From positions 372,001 to 436,000 of the forward strand of contig NZ_BSFC01000030.1 in NCBI RefSeq assembly GCF_027922145.1: 64,000 nt of DNA, written 5' to 3'. Below the pieces are notes generated by a model that saw only the letters and a list, made by a program, of their open reading frames with translations, was not told where the DNA came from and searched no databases. Positions 52,956 through 62,146 of this stretch are shown here, one piece after another. Every line of letters starts with the position of its first letter. Positions within the stretch are counted from its first letter, which is position 1. Both the position numbers and the translations under genes were made by a program. The stretch comes from Novosphingobium resinovorum. GTDB lineage: Bacteria > Pseudomonadota > Alphaproteobacteria > Sphingomonadales > Sphingomonadaceae.

Positions 52956-54205
52956 GAACCGTGCGCAACTTGCGCTGGTGGATCGTCGCGCTGATCTGCG
53001 TCGGCACGATCCTGAACTACCTCGCCCGCAATTCGCTCGGCGCGCTGGCTCCCGAACTGACGAACGTGCTGCATATCTCGACGCAGCAGTACAGCTACAT
53101 CGTCGGCGCCTTCCAGCTGGCCTATACGGTGATGCAGCCGGTCTGCGGCTGGATCGTCGACCGGGTAGGCCTGCAGATCGGCTTCGCGCTCTTCGCCGCC
53201 GCATGGTCGATCGCCAACATGGCCCACGCCTTCGCGGGCGGCTGGATGGGCCTCGCCTTTTTCCGCGGTTTGCTGGGGATGAGCGAGGCCGCTGCAATCC
53301 CCTCGGGGATGAAGGCCATTGCCGAGTGGTTCCCGGCCAAGGAACGCTCGGTCGCCACCGGCTGGTTCAACGCGGGCACCTCGCTCGGCGCGCTGATCGC
53401 GCCGCCGCTGGTCATCGCCGTCTCGCTCGCCGCCGACTGGCGCGCCGCTTTCCTCGTCACCGGCGGGGTGGGGCTGTTCTGGGCCTACGGCTGGTATCGC
53501 CTTTACCGCTCCCCGCAGAAGCACTGGGCGATCACCCCGGAAGAGCGCGCCTATATCGAGCACGACCGCCCGGTCGCGCCCGCCCGCCGCGCCTCGGCGA
53601 AGGAGATCGTCTCCAGCCCGCGTTTCTGGTCTATCGCCATCCCGCGCTTCCTGGCCGAGCCCGCGTGGCAGACTTTCAGCTTCTGGATTCCGCTCTATCT
53701 GGCGCACGAGCGCGGCATGGACATCAAGCAGATCGCGCTGTTCGCCTGGCTGCCGTTCCTAGCGGCCGACCTTGGAGGCGTGCTGGGTGGCTACCTCTCG
53801 CCGTTCTTCATGAAGCGCTTCGGCATGAGCCTGATCCCCTCGCGCGTCACGGCGATCAGCCTAGCTGCCGTGCTGATGATCGCGCCGGGCTGCATCGGTC
53901 TTGCCGCCGATCCCTACACCGCGATCGCCCTGTTCTGCGTCGGCGGCTTCGCGCACCAGATCATCTCGGTGCTGATCAACACGCTGAGCGCCGACGTCTT
54001 CTCGCCCGAGGAAGTGGGCACCGCCAATGGCTTCGTCGGACAGGCGGGCTGGCTCGGCGGCCTGCTGTTCTCGCTGCTGATCGGGCAGCTGGCCGACAGT
54101 GTCGGCTATGCTCCGCTGTTTGCCTGCCTTTCGGTTTTCGACCTTCTCGGCGCGGCCGTGCTGATCGCCATGATCGGCCGCCTGCGCTCCGCCGTTTCGG
54201 AGTAA
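52952..54205 (+). CDS. ExuT-like hexuronate transporter (MFS, ACS family)
   Basis: 417 residues, 12 helices. RNLRWWIVALICVGTILNYLARN at the start and FQLAYTVMQPVCGWIVDRVG fit the anion:cation symporter family; the first stretch is close to ExuT proteins that import glucuronate and galacturonate. GMSEAAAIPSGMKAIAEWFP is the usual helix-4/5 region. It should bring free hexuronate (or aldonate) into the cytoplasm for the mannonate route encoded at the end of the window. GTG 52952 overlaps the leader stop. The GH31 gene follows after 4 bp. Confidence 0.85.
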   Translation: MRTVRNLRWWIVALICVGTILNYLARNSLGALAPELTNVLHISTQQYSYIVGAFQLAYTVMQPVCGWIVDRVGLQIGFALFAAAWSIANMAHAFAGGWMGLAFFRGLLGMSEAAAIPSGMKAIAEWFPAKERSVATGWFNAGTSLGALIAPPLVIAVSLAADWRAAFLVTGGVGLFWAYGWYRLYRSPQKHWAITPEERAYIEHDRPVAPARRASAKEIVSSPRFWSIAIPRFLAEPAWQTFSFWIPLYLAHERGMDIKQIALFAWLPFLAADLGGVLGGYLSPFFMKRFGMSLIPSRVTAISLAAVLMIAPGCIGLAADPYTAIALFCVGGFAHQIISVLINTLSADVFSPEEVGTANGFVGQAGWLGGLLFSLLIGQLADSVGYAPLFACLSVFDLLGAAVLIAMIGRLRSAVSE

Positions 54206-54209
54206 GTTC

Positions 54210-56609
54210 ATGCGTCAAGCGACCCTCTCCCGCCCGCCGCTGTTCCACGTCGCCGAGCGCGATACCGGCCGCATAACCCTGCGCAGCGATACCGCCGCCG
54301 TCGCGCATGTCTTCGTGCTGGAGGAGGACGTCGTGCGCCTGCTCCTGCTCCCCGAAGGCACCGTGAAGGGGCCGCCGAGCTGGGCCGTCGCGCCCGGCGC
54401 CGAGGACGTCGCCGAGCCCGGCCGCGACCGCATGAGCGTGGAGGGCTTCGCCTGCCCCGACTACCGCCTCGACGACGCCGACGGCACGCTGGTGATCGAG
54501 ACCGCGCGCATCCGCCTGACGATCCGCCTCGACGGTTTCCACTGCGGCTGGGAGCAGCGCGCCGGTGACGGATGGCAGCTGATGATGGCCGATCGCCCGA
54601 CGCAGAGCTATGATTTCGGCTGGTGGGACGGCCGTGTCTCGCACTACGTCGCGCGTCCGGCGGGCGAGCGCTACTACGGTCTTGGCGAGCGTTCGGGCGG
54701 CATGGACCGGACAGGGCGGCGCCTGCGCATGACGAACCTCGACCCAATGGGCTACGACGCGCAGAGTTCGGACCCGCTCTACAAGACGATCCCCTACCTG
54801 CTCGTCGCCGATGCGCAGAACGTCTGCCACGGCGCGTTCTACGACATCATGGCGGACGTCACCGTCGATCTCGGCGAGGAGCTGGACAACTACCACGGCC
54901 ATTATCGCTCGGTCGTGGCTGATAGCGGCGACCTTGACCTCTACATGATCGCCGGGCCTGACGCGCTGGCGGTGACGCGCCGTTTCACGTGGCTGACCGG
55001 CCGCCCCGCGCTGATGCCGCGCTGGGCGCTGGGCTATTCCGGCTCGACGATGACTTATACCGACGCCCCCGATGCGCAGGCGCGGATGCAGGATTTCGTC
55101 GACAAGCTGGAGGAGCACGACATCGGCTGCACCTCGTTCCACTTGTCCTCGGGCTACACCTCGATCGGGCTGAAGCGCTACGTCTTCAACTGGAACCGCG
55201 ACAAGTTCCCCGATCCCGCTGCCTTCGTCGAGGGCTATCGCGCCGCGGGGATCGAACTGGTGCCCAACATCAAGCCCGCGTTCCTGCGCGACCATCCGCG
55301 CTTCGCCGAACTGGCCGAGGCCGGGCTGCTGGTCGCCGACGCCGATGGCACGCCGATCGAGGTGCAGTTCTGGGACGAACTGGGCTCCTTCATCGACCTG
55401 ACCAAGTCCGAAGGTGCGGCCTGGTGGCGGGCGCAGGTGAAGGCGGCGCTGCTCGATTACGGTATCCGTTCGACGTGGAACGACAACAACGAATACGGCG
55501 TGTGGGACCGGCGGGCGTTGTTCGACTTCTTTGGCTCGCCGCGCCCGGCCGCCGAGGCGCGGCCCTTGCAGTCGCTGCTGATGATGCGGGCTTCGCGCCG
55601 GGCTCAGGTGGAGCATGACGCGGTGCGCCGTCCTTACGTAGTGTCGCGTAGCGGCATGGCGGGGCTCCACCGCTATGCGCAGACGTGGACGGGCGACAAC
55701 CGCACTGACTGGAAGACCATCCGCTACAATGCCAAGATGGGGCTGGGACTGGCGCTTTCAGGCGTGTCCAACAGCGGGCATGACGTGGGTGGGTTCGCGG
55801 GCCGCAAGCCGGAGCCGGAACTGTTCCTGCGCTGGGTGCAGGCGGGCGTGCTGATGCCGCGCTTCTCGATCCATAGCTGGAACGACGACGCCAGCGTCAA
55901 CGAGCCCTGGATGTACCCGGAACAGCTTCCCGCGATGCGCCGCCTGATGGCGCTGCGCCAGACGCTGATCCCGTATTTCTCGGACCTGCTCTGGCGCTAT
56001 CACCGCGATTACGAGCCGGTTTCGCGCCCGCTCTGGCTGGACTTCCCTGAGGATGCCGCAGCCTGGACCGACGATGATGCGCATCTGCTGGGCCGCGACC
56101 TGCTGGTCGTTCTCGCCTGTGAGGAGGGCGTCGATACCGTCGGGACCACCTTGCCTGCTGCAGCCGACTGGATCGACCCCTGGACCGGCGCCGTCCACGT
56201 GGGCGGAGGGGCCGTCACCCTCGCGGCGCCTCTCGACGGCCTGCCGCCGGTGCTCGCCCGTGCGGGCAGCACGATTCCGGTCGATCTCGCCCAAGGCGGG
56301 GTGCGGCCGGGCGCATTCGAGCGGGGCCTCTGGCTGTTCCCGCCGACGCGCGGTGACAGCGCTGCGTGGTCCTTCCACGAGGACGATGGCGAGGGTTACG
56401 GCGACGCCGATGTCTGGAGCGGCACGTGCCGGGCCACTGCCGACGAAGTCACTGTGACCGTCGAGCGCACTGGCGAGGGCGTTTTCGGGAATGGCACCAT
56501 CACACTGCTCCTGCCGATCGGCGATTCGCGCAAGCTGGTGGTTGATGGCTACGAAAGCACGCCGGCAGAACATGACGGCCGCAGCGGTGTGCGCATAACG
56601 GTGGCCTGA
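54210..56609 (+). CDS. GH31 alpha-glycosidase, cytoplasmic
   Basis: 799 residues without signal peptide. After an N-terminal beta-sandwich comes the barrel with nucleophile Asp425 in STWNDNNEYGVWD and acid/base Asp496 in TWTGDNRTDW, and HDVGGFAGRKPEPELFLRW. The WNDNNE form of the nucleophile motif is that of alpha-glucosidase-like GH31 members, not of sulfoquinovosidases or YicI-type xylosidases. Its place behind a hexuronate transporter and before manD suggests an alpha-glucoside or alpha-glucuronide carrying substrate. ATG follows the transporter stop by 4 bp, so the two are one transcript. Specificity is unknown. Confidence 0.9.
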   Translation: MRQATLSRPPLFHVAERDTGRITLRSDTAAVAHVFVLEEDVVRLLLLPEGTVKGPPSWAVAPGAEDVAEPGRDRMSVEGFACPDYRLDDADGTLVIETARIRLTIRLDGFHCGWEQRAGDGWQLMMADRPTQSYDFGWWDGRVSHYVARPAGERYYGLGERSGGMDRTGRRLRMTNLDPMGYDAQSSDPLYKTIPYLLVADAQNVCHGAFYDIMADVTVDLGEELDNYHGHYRSVVADSGDLDLYMIAGPDALAVTRRFTWLTGRPALMPRWALGYSGSTMTYTDAPDAQARMQDFVDKLEEHDIGCTSFHLSSGYTSIGLKRYVFNWNRDKFPDPAAFVEGYRAAGIELVPNIKPAFLRDHPRFAELAEAGLLVADADGTPIEVQFWDELGSFIDLTKSEGAAWWRAQVKAALLDYGIRSTWNDNNEYGVWDRRALFDFFGSPRPAAEARPLQSLLMMRASRRAQVEHDAVRRPYVVSRSGMAGLHRYAQTWTGDNRTDWKTIRYNAKMGLGLALSGVSNSGHDVGGFAGRKPEPELFLRWVQAGVLMPRFSIHSWNDDASVNEPWMYPEQLPAMRRLMALRQTLIPYFSDLLWRYHRDYEPVSRPLWLDFPEDAAAWTDDDAHLLGRDLLVVLACEEGVDTVGTTLPAAADWIDPWTGAVHVGGGAVTLAAPLDGLPPVLARAGSTIPVDLAQGGVRPGAFERGLWLFPPTRGDSAAWSFHEDDGEGYGDADVWSGTCRATADEVTVTVERTGEGVFGNGTITLLLPIGDSRKLVVDGYESTPAEHDGRSGVRITVA

Positions 56610-56782
56610 CCGCGTGAAGGGTTGGTCTGCACAGCTCTTCTTCATCGCGGAATGGCTGAAAACCTAGATTTATCGACGAAATCGGACGTTCCGGGGAGTT
56701 GGCTCTTCGGAGTGTTCTGCTGCCTGTCTGCTGCTCGCCTTTTAGAGGCGATATAAATTCCGCGAATAGAGCAAAACATTTA

Positions 56783-56809
56783 TTGCCATTGGTAAGGTCA
56801 GTTGATAAT
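56783..56809 (+). promoter_or_regulatory. promoter with GntR/FadR-type site 3 in its spacer (TonB receptor)
   Basis: TTGCCA (56783-56788) and GATAAT (56804-56809), 15 bp apart, could be -35 and -10 boxes. TGGTAAGGTCA (56790-56800) lies between them. The rest of the 266-bp gap 56610-56875 shows only a small hairpin (56735-56751). Confidence 0.5.
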
Positions 56810-56875
56810 CCGCTGACCACAGGCTGACAAAGCCGCTGGGATGACCTTCGCTGGACGAAGGGGAGGAGAAAATAG

Positions 56876-59125
56876 ATGAAACTTTGGCATCACCTCTGCG
56901 CAACCACGATCATCGCGGGCGCCGGCGCGCTCGCCGTGCCTGTGATGGCGCAGGATGCGGCTCCGGCCCCCGCCGCCGCCCAGTCCGGCGCGGCCGACAA
57001 CTACGGCGGCGACATCATCGTGACCGCCAACAAGCGCTCCGAAAGCGTGCAGGAAGTGCCGCTGGCCGTTTCGGTCGTGGCGCCCGGCAAGCTGCAGACC
57101 GCCGGTGTCAGCGGTTTCCAAGATCTCTACAAGGTCGCCCCCTCGCTGCGCATCAACCCGGCGCAGCAGCCGCAGAGCGCCAATATCTCGCTGCGCGGCG
57201 TCGGCACGTATGCCTTCGGCATCGGCGTCGAGCCCAGCGTCGCGGTGCTGATCGACGAAGTGCCGCTGGCCTTCCAGGCGCGCGCCTTCACCGACCTGCC
57301 CGACGTGGAGCGCCTCGAAGTGCTGCGCGGTCCCCAGAGCACCCTCTACGGCAAGGCCGCTTCGGCGGGCCTCATCAACCTCATCACCCGTGGCCCCACC
57401 GACAAGCTGGAAATGCGCGTCAACGGTAAGGTGACCAGCGACGACGAAGTCGCCAGCAGCTTCAGCGTCTCCGGCCCGCTCACCGATACCCTCGGCTTCA
57501 TCGTGTCGGGCAGCTATTCGTGGTGGGACGGCAACGTCCGCAACATCACGCTGGACAAGGACGTCAACAGCCGGCAGGCCTCCAGCTTCCGTGGCAAGCT
57601 GAAGTGGGAGCCCAGCAGCGACGTCGCGATCACCCTGGCGGCCAACTACAATGACGGTGAAACCCACTCGGGCATGCCATTCATCAACCTTGCAAGCGGC
57701 GCGCTCTATCGCGGCCGGGCCGGATATACGGCTGACGTTGCGCTGCCGGGCATCACGGTCGGCCCCGACAACCAGCAGGTCGTCGACAACGTCGATTCGG
57801 GCACCAATTACCACGGTTACGGCGGCTACCTGCGTGGTGAGTTCGGTATCGGCGACATGACGCTGACCTCGATCACGTCCTACGACCGCTTCAAGCTGCA
57901 CGACTTCGTCGACCAGGATCAGACCGTCGCGCCGATCGACGGCAACAACATCGAGCGCGGCACCTTCAACTCCGAAATGGTGACGCAGGAAGTGCGCCTG
58001 CAGTCGCCTGCGGAGGACAAGTTCCGCTATACCGTGGGCGTCTACTTCGCCGACACCAGCTTCAACCGCCCGTTCTATCGCGGGCCGGAGTTCTCGCTGG
58101 CGCAGTGGTTCGCCACTGCCAAGCAGCGCCAGATTGCCGGTTTCGTGCAGGCGGACTGGGAATTGGTGCAGGGCCTGACGCTGACCGGCGGCGCGCGTCT
58201 GCAGAACGAGAAGGTGTCGTACACCTTCAACGACATCTACAACGGCAATGGCTACTGGTCGGGCAACGCCAGCGACACCGCCGATACCTACAAGGCCAGC
58301 GTTCGCTACGAATTCACGCCTGACATCAGCATGTTCGGCACGTTCGCCACCGGCTACAAGGGGCAGACCTACGATCTGTCGACCGGCTTCAATGCCACCC
58401 GCGCGGCGGCCGGTGCGATCAAGCCCGAGACGTCGAAGGACTGGGAACTGGGCCTGCGCAGCCAGTTCCTCGACCGCGCAGTGACGCTCAACGTCACGCT
58501 GTTCAACACCACTTACAAGAACCTGCAGGCGCAGCAGATCGAAACAGTCGGCGATACGCAGTACTTCCGTCTCACCAACGTGGGCGGCCTGCGCACCCGG
58601 GGTATCGAGACCGAGATTTTCCTGCGTCCGGCGCAGGATCTGACGCTGAGCGCAGCGGGTACGTATCTTGATGCCAAGTACACCTCGTTCGAAGGCGCCG
58701 CGTGCTATGTCGGTCAGACCGCAGCGCAGGGTTGCACCGGCGGGTCGGTCAAGAGCCAGGATCTGACCGGTGAGCGGCTTACCTCGCCCACGTGGAACCT
58801 GCAGGCCAGCGCGGACTTCACGCCCGCACTGACCGACAGCCTGCGCGGTGTCGCTCAGGTCAGCTGGCAGTACCAGAGCGCGACCCATGCCAACGACCCG
58901 GCGACCCAGATGGACGCGTTCCACATCGTCAACCTGGGGATCGGCGTTCGCGCCGAGGACAAGGCCTGGGAAGTGGTCGCCTTCGTCAACAACGTGTTCG
59001 ACCAGCAGTATTACGCCACCATCATCAACCGCGCGAGCTTCTTCGGAAACAGTGCAGCCGCCAACGCGATCCTCCCGCGTGACTTCCGCCGCTACGGCGG
59101 GGTCCGGTTCAACCTGAATTTCTGA
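56876..59125 (+). CDS. TonB-dependent receptor (uronide locus)
   Basis: 749 residues. Signal peptide AGALAVPVMAQ; plug with DIIVTANKRSESVQEVPLAV, VSGFQDLYKVAPSLRINP, SLRGVGTYAFGIGVEPSVAV and LEVLRGPQSTLYGKAASAGL; terminus YGGVRFNLNF with final Phe. TANK/RSES-type receptors of sphingomonads import plant saccharides and related amphiphiles. GGGAGGAG precedes the ATG. It is flanked by GntR/FadR-type sites and followed by two exported esterases, so it may import an acylated glycoside. A T-rich terminator follows directly. Confidence 0.9.
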   Translation: MKLWHHLCATTIIAGAGALAVPVMAQDAAPAPAAAQSGAADNYGGDIIVTANKRSESVQEVPLAVSVVAPGKLQTAGVSGFQDLYKVAPSLRINPAQQPQSANISLRGVGTYAFGIGVEPSVAVLIDEVPLAFQARAFTDLPDVERLEVLRGPQSTLYGKAASAGLINLITRGPTDKLEMRVNGKVTSDDEVASSFSVSGPLTDTLGFIVSGSYSWWDGNVRNITLDKDVNSRQASSFRGKLKWEPSSDVAITLAANYNDGETHSGMPFINLASGALYRGRAGYTADVALPGITVGPDNQQVVDNVDSGTNYHGYGGYLRGEFGIGDMTLTSITSYDRFKLHDFVDQDQTVAPIDGNNIERGTFNSEMVTQEVRLQSPAEDKFRYTVGVYFADTSFNRPFYRGPEFSLAQWFATAKQRQIAGFVQADWELVQGLTLTGGARLQNEKVSYTFNDIYNGNGYWSGNASDTADTYKASVRYEFTPDISMFGTFATGYKGQTYDLSTGFNATRAAAGAIKPETSKDWELGLRSQFLDRAVTLNVTLFNTTYKNLQAQQIETVGDTQYFRLTNVGGLRTRGIETEIFLRPAQDLTLSAAGTYLDAKYTSFEGAACYVGQTAAQGCTGGSVKSQDLTGERLTSPTWNLQASADFTPALTDSLRGVAQVSWQYQSATHANDPATQMDAFHIVNLGIGVRAEDKAWEVVAFVNNVFDQQYYATIINRASFFGNSAAANAILPRDFRRYGGVRFNLNF

Positions 59126-59131
59126 AGCAGG

Positions 59132-59161
59132 ATCGGGGGCGCAGGTCGGCCCCGATTTTTT
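59132..59161 (+). terminator. intrinsic terminator after TonB receptor
   Basis: ATCGGGG (59132-59138) pairs with CCCCGAT (59150-59156), followed by a run of six T. It lies 6 bp after the receptor stop. Confidence 0.8.
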
Positions 59162-59219
59162 CCGGGGGTGCAGGCAGCGCAAGGTCTGCACCCCCGATTT
59201 TCCCGTGAGGGGGATGACG

Positions 59220-60527
59220 ATGCTCCGCGTGCTGCTGCCTCTGACACTCGCCGCTGCCGCTCCGCTGGCGATCGCCGCCGGCCAGGAGCCCGCCTCGCCC
59301 ACCATTCCCGGACCCGACGCGCCGGAACTGGCTGCGCTCGGCAGCCTGCCGGTCGGCACGAGCACTATCGAACTGGTGCAGCCGGGGCAACTTGACGCTC
59401 TTCAGGGGGCCGACAAGCCCGCGAAAGTCGACCGCCACCTGACGGTTCGCCTGTGGTATCCCGCAGCCGCCGATGGCCCTCCGATCACCTATCGTACGCC
59501 TCTTCCCGGAGAGGACGGCAAGGACGTGCTGTTTACCGTTCCCGGCGTGGCCGCAGAGAATGTCGCCGTCGCCAGGGGGCGCTTCCCGCTCGTGATCCTC
59601 GCGCATGGCTACAGCAACAGCCCCGAAGTGCTGGCTTGGCTGGGCGAGAACCTTGCCAGCAAGGGCTACATCGTCGCCGTGCCCGCCTTCCGCGATCCGG
59701 CGATCAGCATCCGCACCGATGCCGCGAGGGCAGGGCCGCTCTCCCGCCGTCCGCTCGACATCGCCTTTGTCGCGTCGGAGGCGGCGCGTCTGGCCGGGCG
59801 CGGGGAGGGTGTCTTCGCCGCCGCTGACGTCAGCCGCACGGCGCTCGTCGGCTATTCGATGGGCGGCTACGGCGTGCTCACCGCTGCCGGAGCGCCGCTC
59901 GATCCCGTCATGGCGAGCAGGACGCGCGGCGTGCTGGCGCCTTATGTAAAGGGCGCCGCCAAGGCCGCCGCGCTCAAGGTGCCGAATCTCAAGGCCGTCG
60001 TCGCGATCGCGCCTGCGGGTGGCGCACCGGGCCTGCAGCCATGGACCGCGCCCGGCGTGGCGGCGATCACCGCGCCCACGCTTTACATCGTCGGCAGTCA
60101 GGACAAGGCGGTCGGCTACGATCCCGGCGTACGCAGCCTGTTCGAAGCGCAGGTCCACGCTCCGCGCTATCTCCTGACTTTCCGCGAGGCCGGGCACAGC
60201 ATTGCCCTGACCGGTGCCCCGTCGGAAGCCCGTGCGAAGTTCTGGGACTTCGAGTGGTTCGAGGACGCCGTCTGGCGCAAAGACCGGTTGCTGGCAGTGC
60301 AGGCGCATTTCATCACCGCCTTCCTCGACCGCACGGTCAAGGGCGACGAGGGCAAGGCCGCCTACATGGACGGACTGGTGGTGGACTCCAATGCGGGCAA
60401 GTGGCCCGATGCACCCGGCGGCCGTTATTCGGGCTACAGCCCCGGCGCTTCGGAGGCCACCTTGTGGAAGGGATTCCAGCCCAACAAGGCGACAGGCATG
60501 TCGCTGGAATTCAAACCCGCTTCCTGA
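59220..60527 (+). CDS. exported alpha/beta hydrolase (dienelactone-hydrolase-like)
   Basis: About 435 residues. Signal peptide VLLPLTLAAAAPLAIAAG. Core motifs: FPLVILAHGYSNSPEVLAW for the oxyanion side, nucleophile Ser in ALVGYSMGGYG, and the catalytic His in FREAGHSIAL. The layout matches periplasmic dienelactone hydrolase-like or platelet-activating-factor-acetylhydrolase-like esterases. It probably removes acyl groups from an imported substrate. ATG 59220 has AGGGGG 6 nt upstream; an in-frame GTG lies at 59205. It starts after the receptor terminator, so it is either weakly read through or has its own promoter. Confidence 0.82.
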   Translation: MLRVLLPLTLAAAAPLAIAAGQEPASPTIPGPDAPELAALGSLPVGTSTIELVQPGQLDALQGADKPAKVDRHLTVRLWYPAAADGPPITYRTPLPGEDGKDVLFTVPGVAAENVAVARGRFPLVILAHGYSNSPEVLAWLGENLASKGYIVAVPAFRDPAISIRTDAARAGPLSRRPLDIAFVASEAARLAGRGEGVFAAADVSRTALVGYSMGGYGVLTAAGAPLDPVMASRTRGVLAPYVKGAAKAAALKVPNLKAVVAIAPAGGAPGLQPWTAPGVAAITAPTLYIVGSQDKAVGYDPGVRSLFEAQVHAPRYLLTFREAGHSIALTGAPSEARAKFWDFEWFEDAVWRKDRLLAVQAHFITAFLDRTVKGDEGKAAYMDGLVVDSNAGKWPDAPGGRYSGYSPGASEATLWKGFQPNKATGMSLEFKPAS

Positions 60528-60552
60528 GCATCCGCGCAACCGGGAGATGACG

Positions 60553-61962
60553 ATGCGCAAGTTGACGATCACGCTGGGCCTCCTGACCCTCGCCTCAACC
60601 GGTCACGCCGAGGACGTGCCGCCGCCGCAGGTTACGGTGGAGCAGGGCACGGTCTCGGGCGTCGATGCCGATGGCGTGACCGCGTTCAAGGGCATCCCCT
60701 TCGCCGCGCCGCCGGTGGGCGACTTGCGCTGGCGCGCGCCGCAGCCCGCCGCGAAGTGGAACGGGGCGCGCAATGGCGCGGCTTATGGCCACGATTGCAT
60801 GCAGAACTACAACGCGGTGCCGCTGCCGCCGGGTTCGGCTCCGTCGGAAGACTGCCTCTACGTCAACGTCTGGCGCCCCTCGGGCGAGGCGACGAAACTG
60901 CCGGTGCTGGTGTGGATCTATGGCGGCGGCTTCGTGAATGGCTCGGCCTCGCGCCTCATCTACACGGGCACGCGCCTTGCGCAGCAGGGCGTCATGGTCG
61001 TCAGTTTCAACTACCGCCTCGGTCGCTTCGGGACTTTCGCGCATCCGGCGCTGACGAGGGCGAAGGAGGACGGCGGGCGCCTCGCCAACTACGGTTTCAT
61101 GGACCAGATCGCGGCTATGGAGTGGATCAAGCGCAACGTCGCGGCCTTCGGCGGAGACCCGCAGAACATCACGGTCATGGGCGAGAGTGCTGGCGGTATG
61201 TCGGTCCATAACCTCGTTACGGCTCCAGCGACGCAGGGCAAGGACCTGTTCCAGCGCGCGGTGGTCATGTCGGGCGGCAGCGGATCGGCAATCAAGGCTT
61301 CCACGCTCAAGGATGCCGAGGCGATCGGCCTCGCCTTCGGCAAGGCCGAGGGTGTGGCGGCCAACGATCCGCAGGCGCTGGCCAAACTGCGTGCTATCCC
61401 TGCTCGCAACGTCACCGGGGACATCAAGCTGGGCACAGTGCTGACCGGCGGGCCGCGCACGTTCTCCTCGCCGTTCCCGCTGGGTGGTGCGGCAACGGAC
61501 GTGGCGGCGGCCTACAAGGCGGGGCGCTTCGCCAAGGTGCCGACCATCATCGGCGCGACCAGCGGCGACCTCGGCGGCAGGGATGGCATGATGATTGCGG
61601 GCGCGCGCCACCTTGCCGGGACCATCGCGGGGCAGGGCGTGCCGACGTGGTACTACCGCTTCTCCTACGTCTCCGACGCGGCGGTCACGCCCAAAAGCGA
61701 CGGCGCCATCCATGCCGACGACCTGCCCTATTTCTTCGACACCGTGGATATCAAGTACGGCGCGAAGACCCGTCCCGCCGACCAGGCGATGGGTCACACG
61801 ATCGCGACGTACATCGCCAACTTCGTGAAGACCGGCAACCCGAACGGCCAGACCGTGCCGCAGTGGCCGGGCTATGCCGGAGTGGGCGGTTCGATGATGG
61901 ACTTCGCGGCGGACGGCGCCACCCGCGTCGCCGCCGATCCCTGGGCGCCGCCCGCGCCGTGA
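60553..61962 (+). CDS. exported type B carboxylesterase
   Basis: 469 residues. Signal peptide TLGLLTLASTGHAE. Type B motifs: FKGIPFAAPPVGDLRWRAPQ, SEDCLYVNVWRP, LVWIYGGGFVNGS (oxyanion) and nucleophile Ser in VMGESAGGMSV; the catalytic His is in AIHADDLPYFF. Hydrolyses carboxylic esters, broad in this family. Together with the preceding esterase it suggests a substrate with two or more ester bonds. ATG 60553 has GGGAG 7 nt upstream; the in-frame ATG at 60547 lies too close to that site. A strong terminator follows. Confidence 0.9.
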   Translation: MRKLTITLGLLTLASTGHAEDVPPPQVTVEQGTVSGVDADGVTAFKGIPFAAPPVGDLRWRAPQPAAKWNGARNGAAYGHDCMQNYNAVPLPPGSAPSEDCLYVNVWRPSGEATKLPVLVWIYGGGFVNGSASRLIYTGTRLAQQGVMVVSFNYRLGRFGTFAHPALTRAKEDGGRLANYGFMDQIAAMEWIKRNVAAFGGDPQNITVMGESAGGMSVHNLVTAPATQGKDLFQRAVVMSGGSGSAIKASTLKDAEAIGLAFGKAEGVAANDPQALAKLRAIPARNVTGDIKLGTVLTGGPRTFSSPFPLGGAATDVAAAYKAGRFAKVPTIIGATSGDLGGRDGMMIAGARHLAGTIAGQGVPTWYYRFSYVSDAAVTPKSDGAIHADDLPYFFDTVDIKYGAKTRPADQAMGHTIATYIANFVKTGNPNGQTVPQWPGYAGVGGSMMDFAADGATRVAADPWAPPAP

Positions 61963-61997
61963 CGATCTCTCCCAACCTGCCCTGACAGCAGGACTCT

Positions 61998-62031
61998 GCC
62001 GGGCGGTCTTCCAAGACCGTCCGGCTTTTTT
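61998..62031 (+). terminator. intrinsic terminator after carboxylesterase
   Basis: A 13-bp stem (61998-62010 with 62013-62025, one G-U type mismatch) followed by six T. The tight loop will open to four or more bases in practice. Confidence 0.88.
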
Positions 62032-62057
62032 CTGACATTCAGGAGTCACCTGATGTA

Positions 62058-62086
62058 TTGCATCAATGAGGTAAGGCCAATATGAA
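62058..62086 (+). promoter_or_regulatory. promoter with GntR/FadR-type site 4 in its spacer (manD)
   Basis: TTGCAT (62058-62063) and TATGAA (62081-62086) are 17 bp apart, a good sigma-70 pair. AGGTAAGGCCA (62069-62079) lies inside the spacer, ideal for repression. This is the clearest regulatory layout of the uronide region. Confidence 0.6.
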
Positions 62087-62146
62087 GGTCGAGAAAGGCG
62101 AGTCAGTGCGGGCAAGGGTCCGTCCGGCTCTCAAGGGAGATCACCA

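Noticed and set aside
51131..53707. 858-codon open frame antisense to glpD and the ExuT-like gene
   Set aside because: Crosses two well-supported genes and a regulatory gap; no recognisable domain.
54210..56609. GH31 enzyme as sulfoquinovosidase
   Set aside because: The nucleophile motif is WNDNNE, not the form I know from YihQ-type enzymes, and the downstream genes are manD and kdgK rather than sulfosugar genes.
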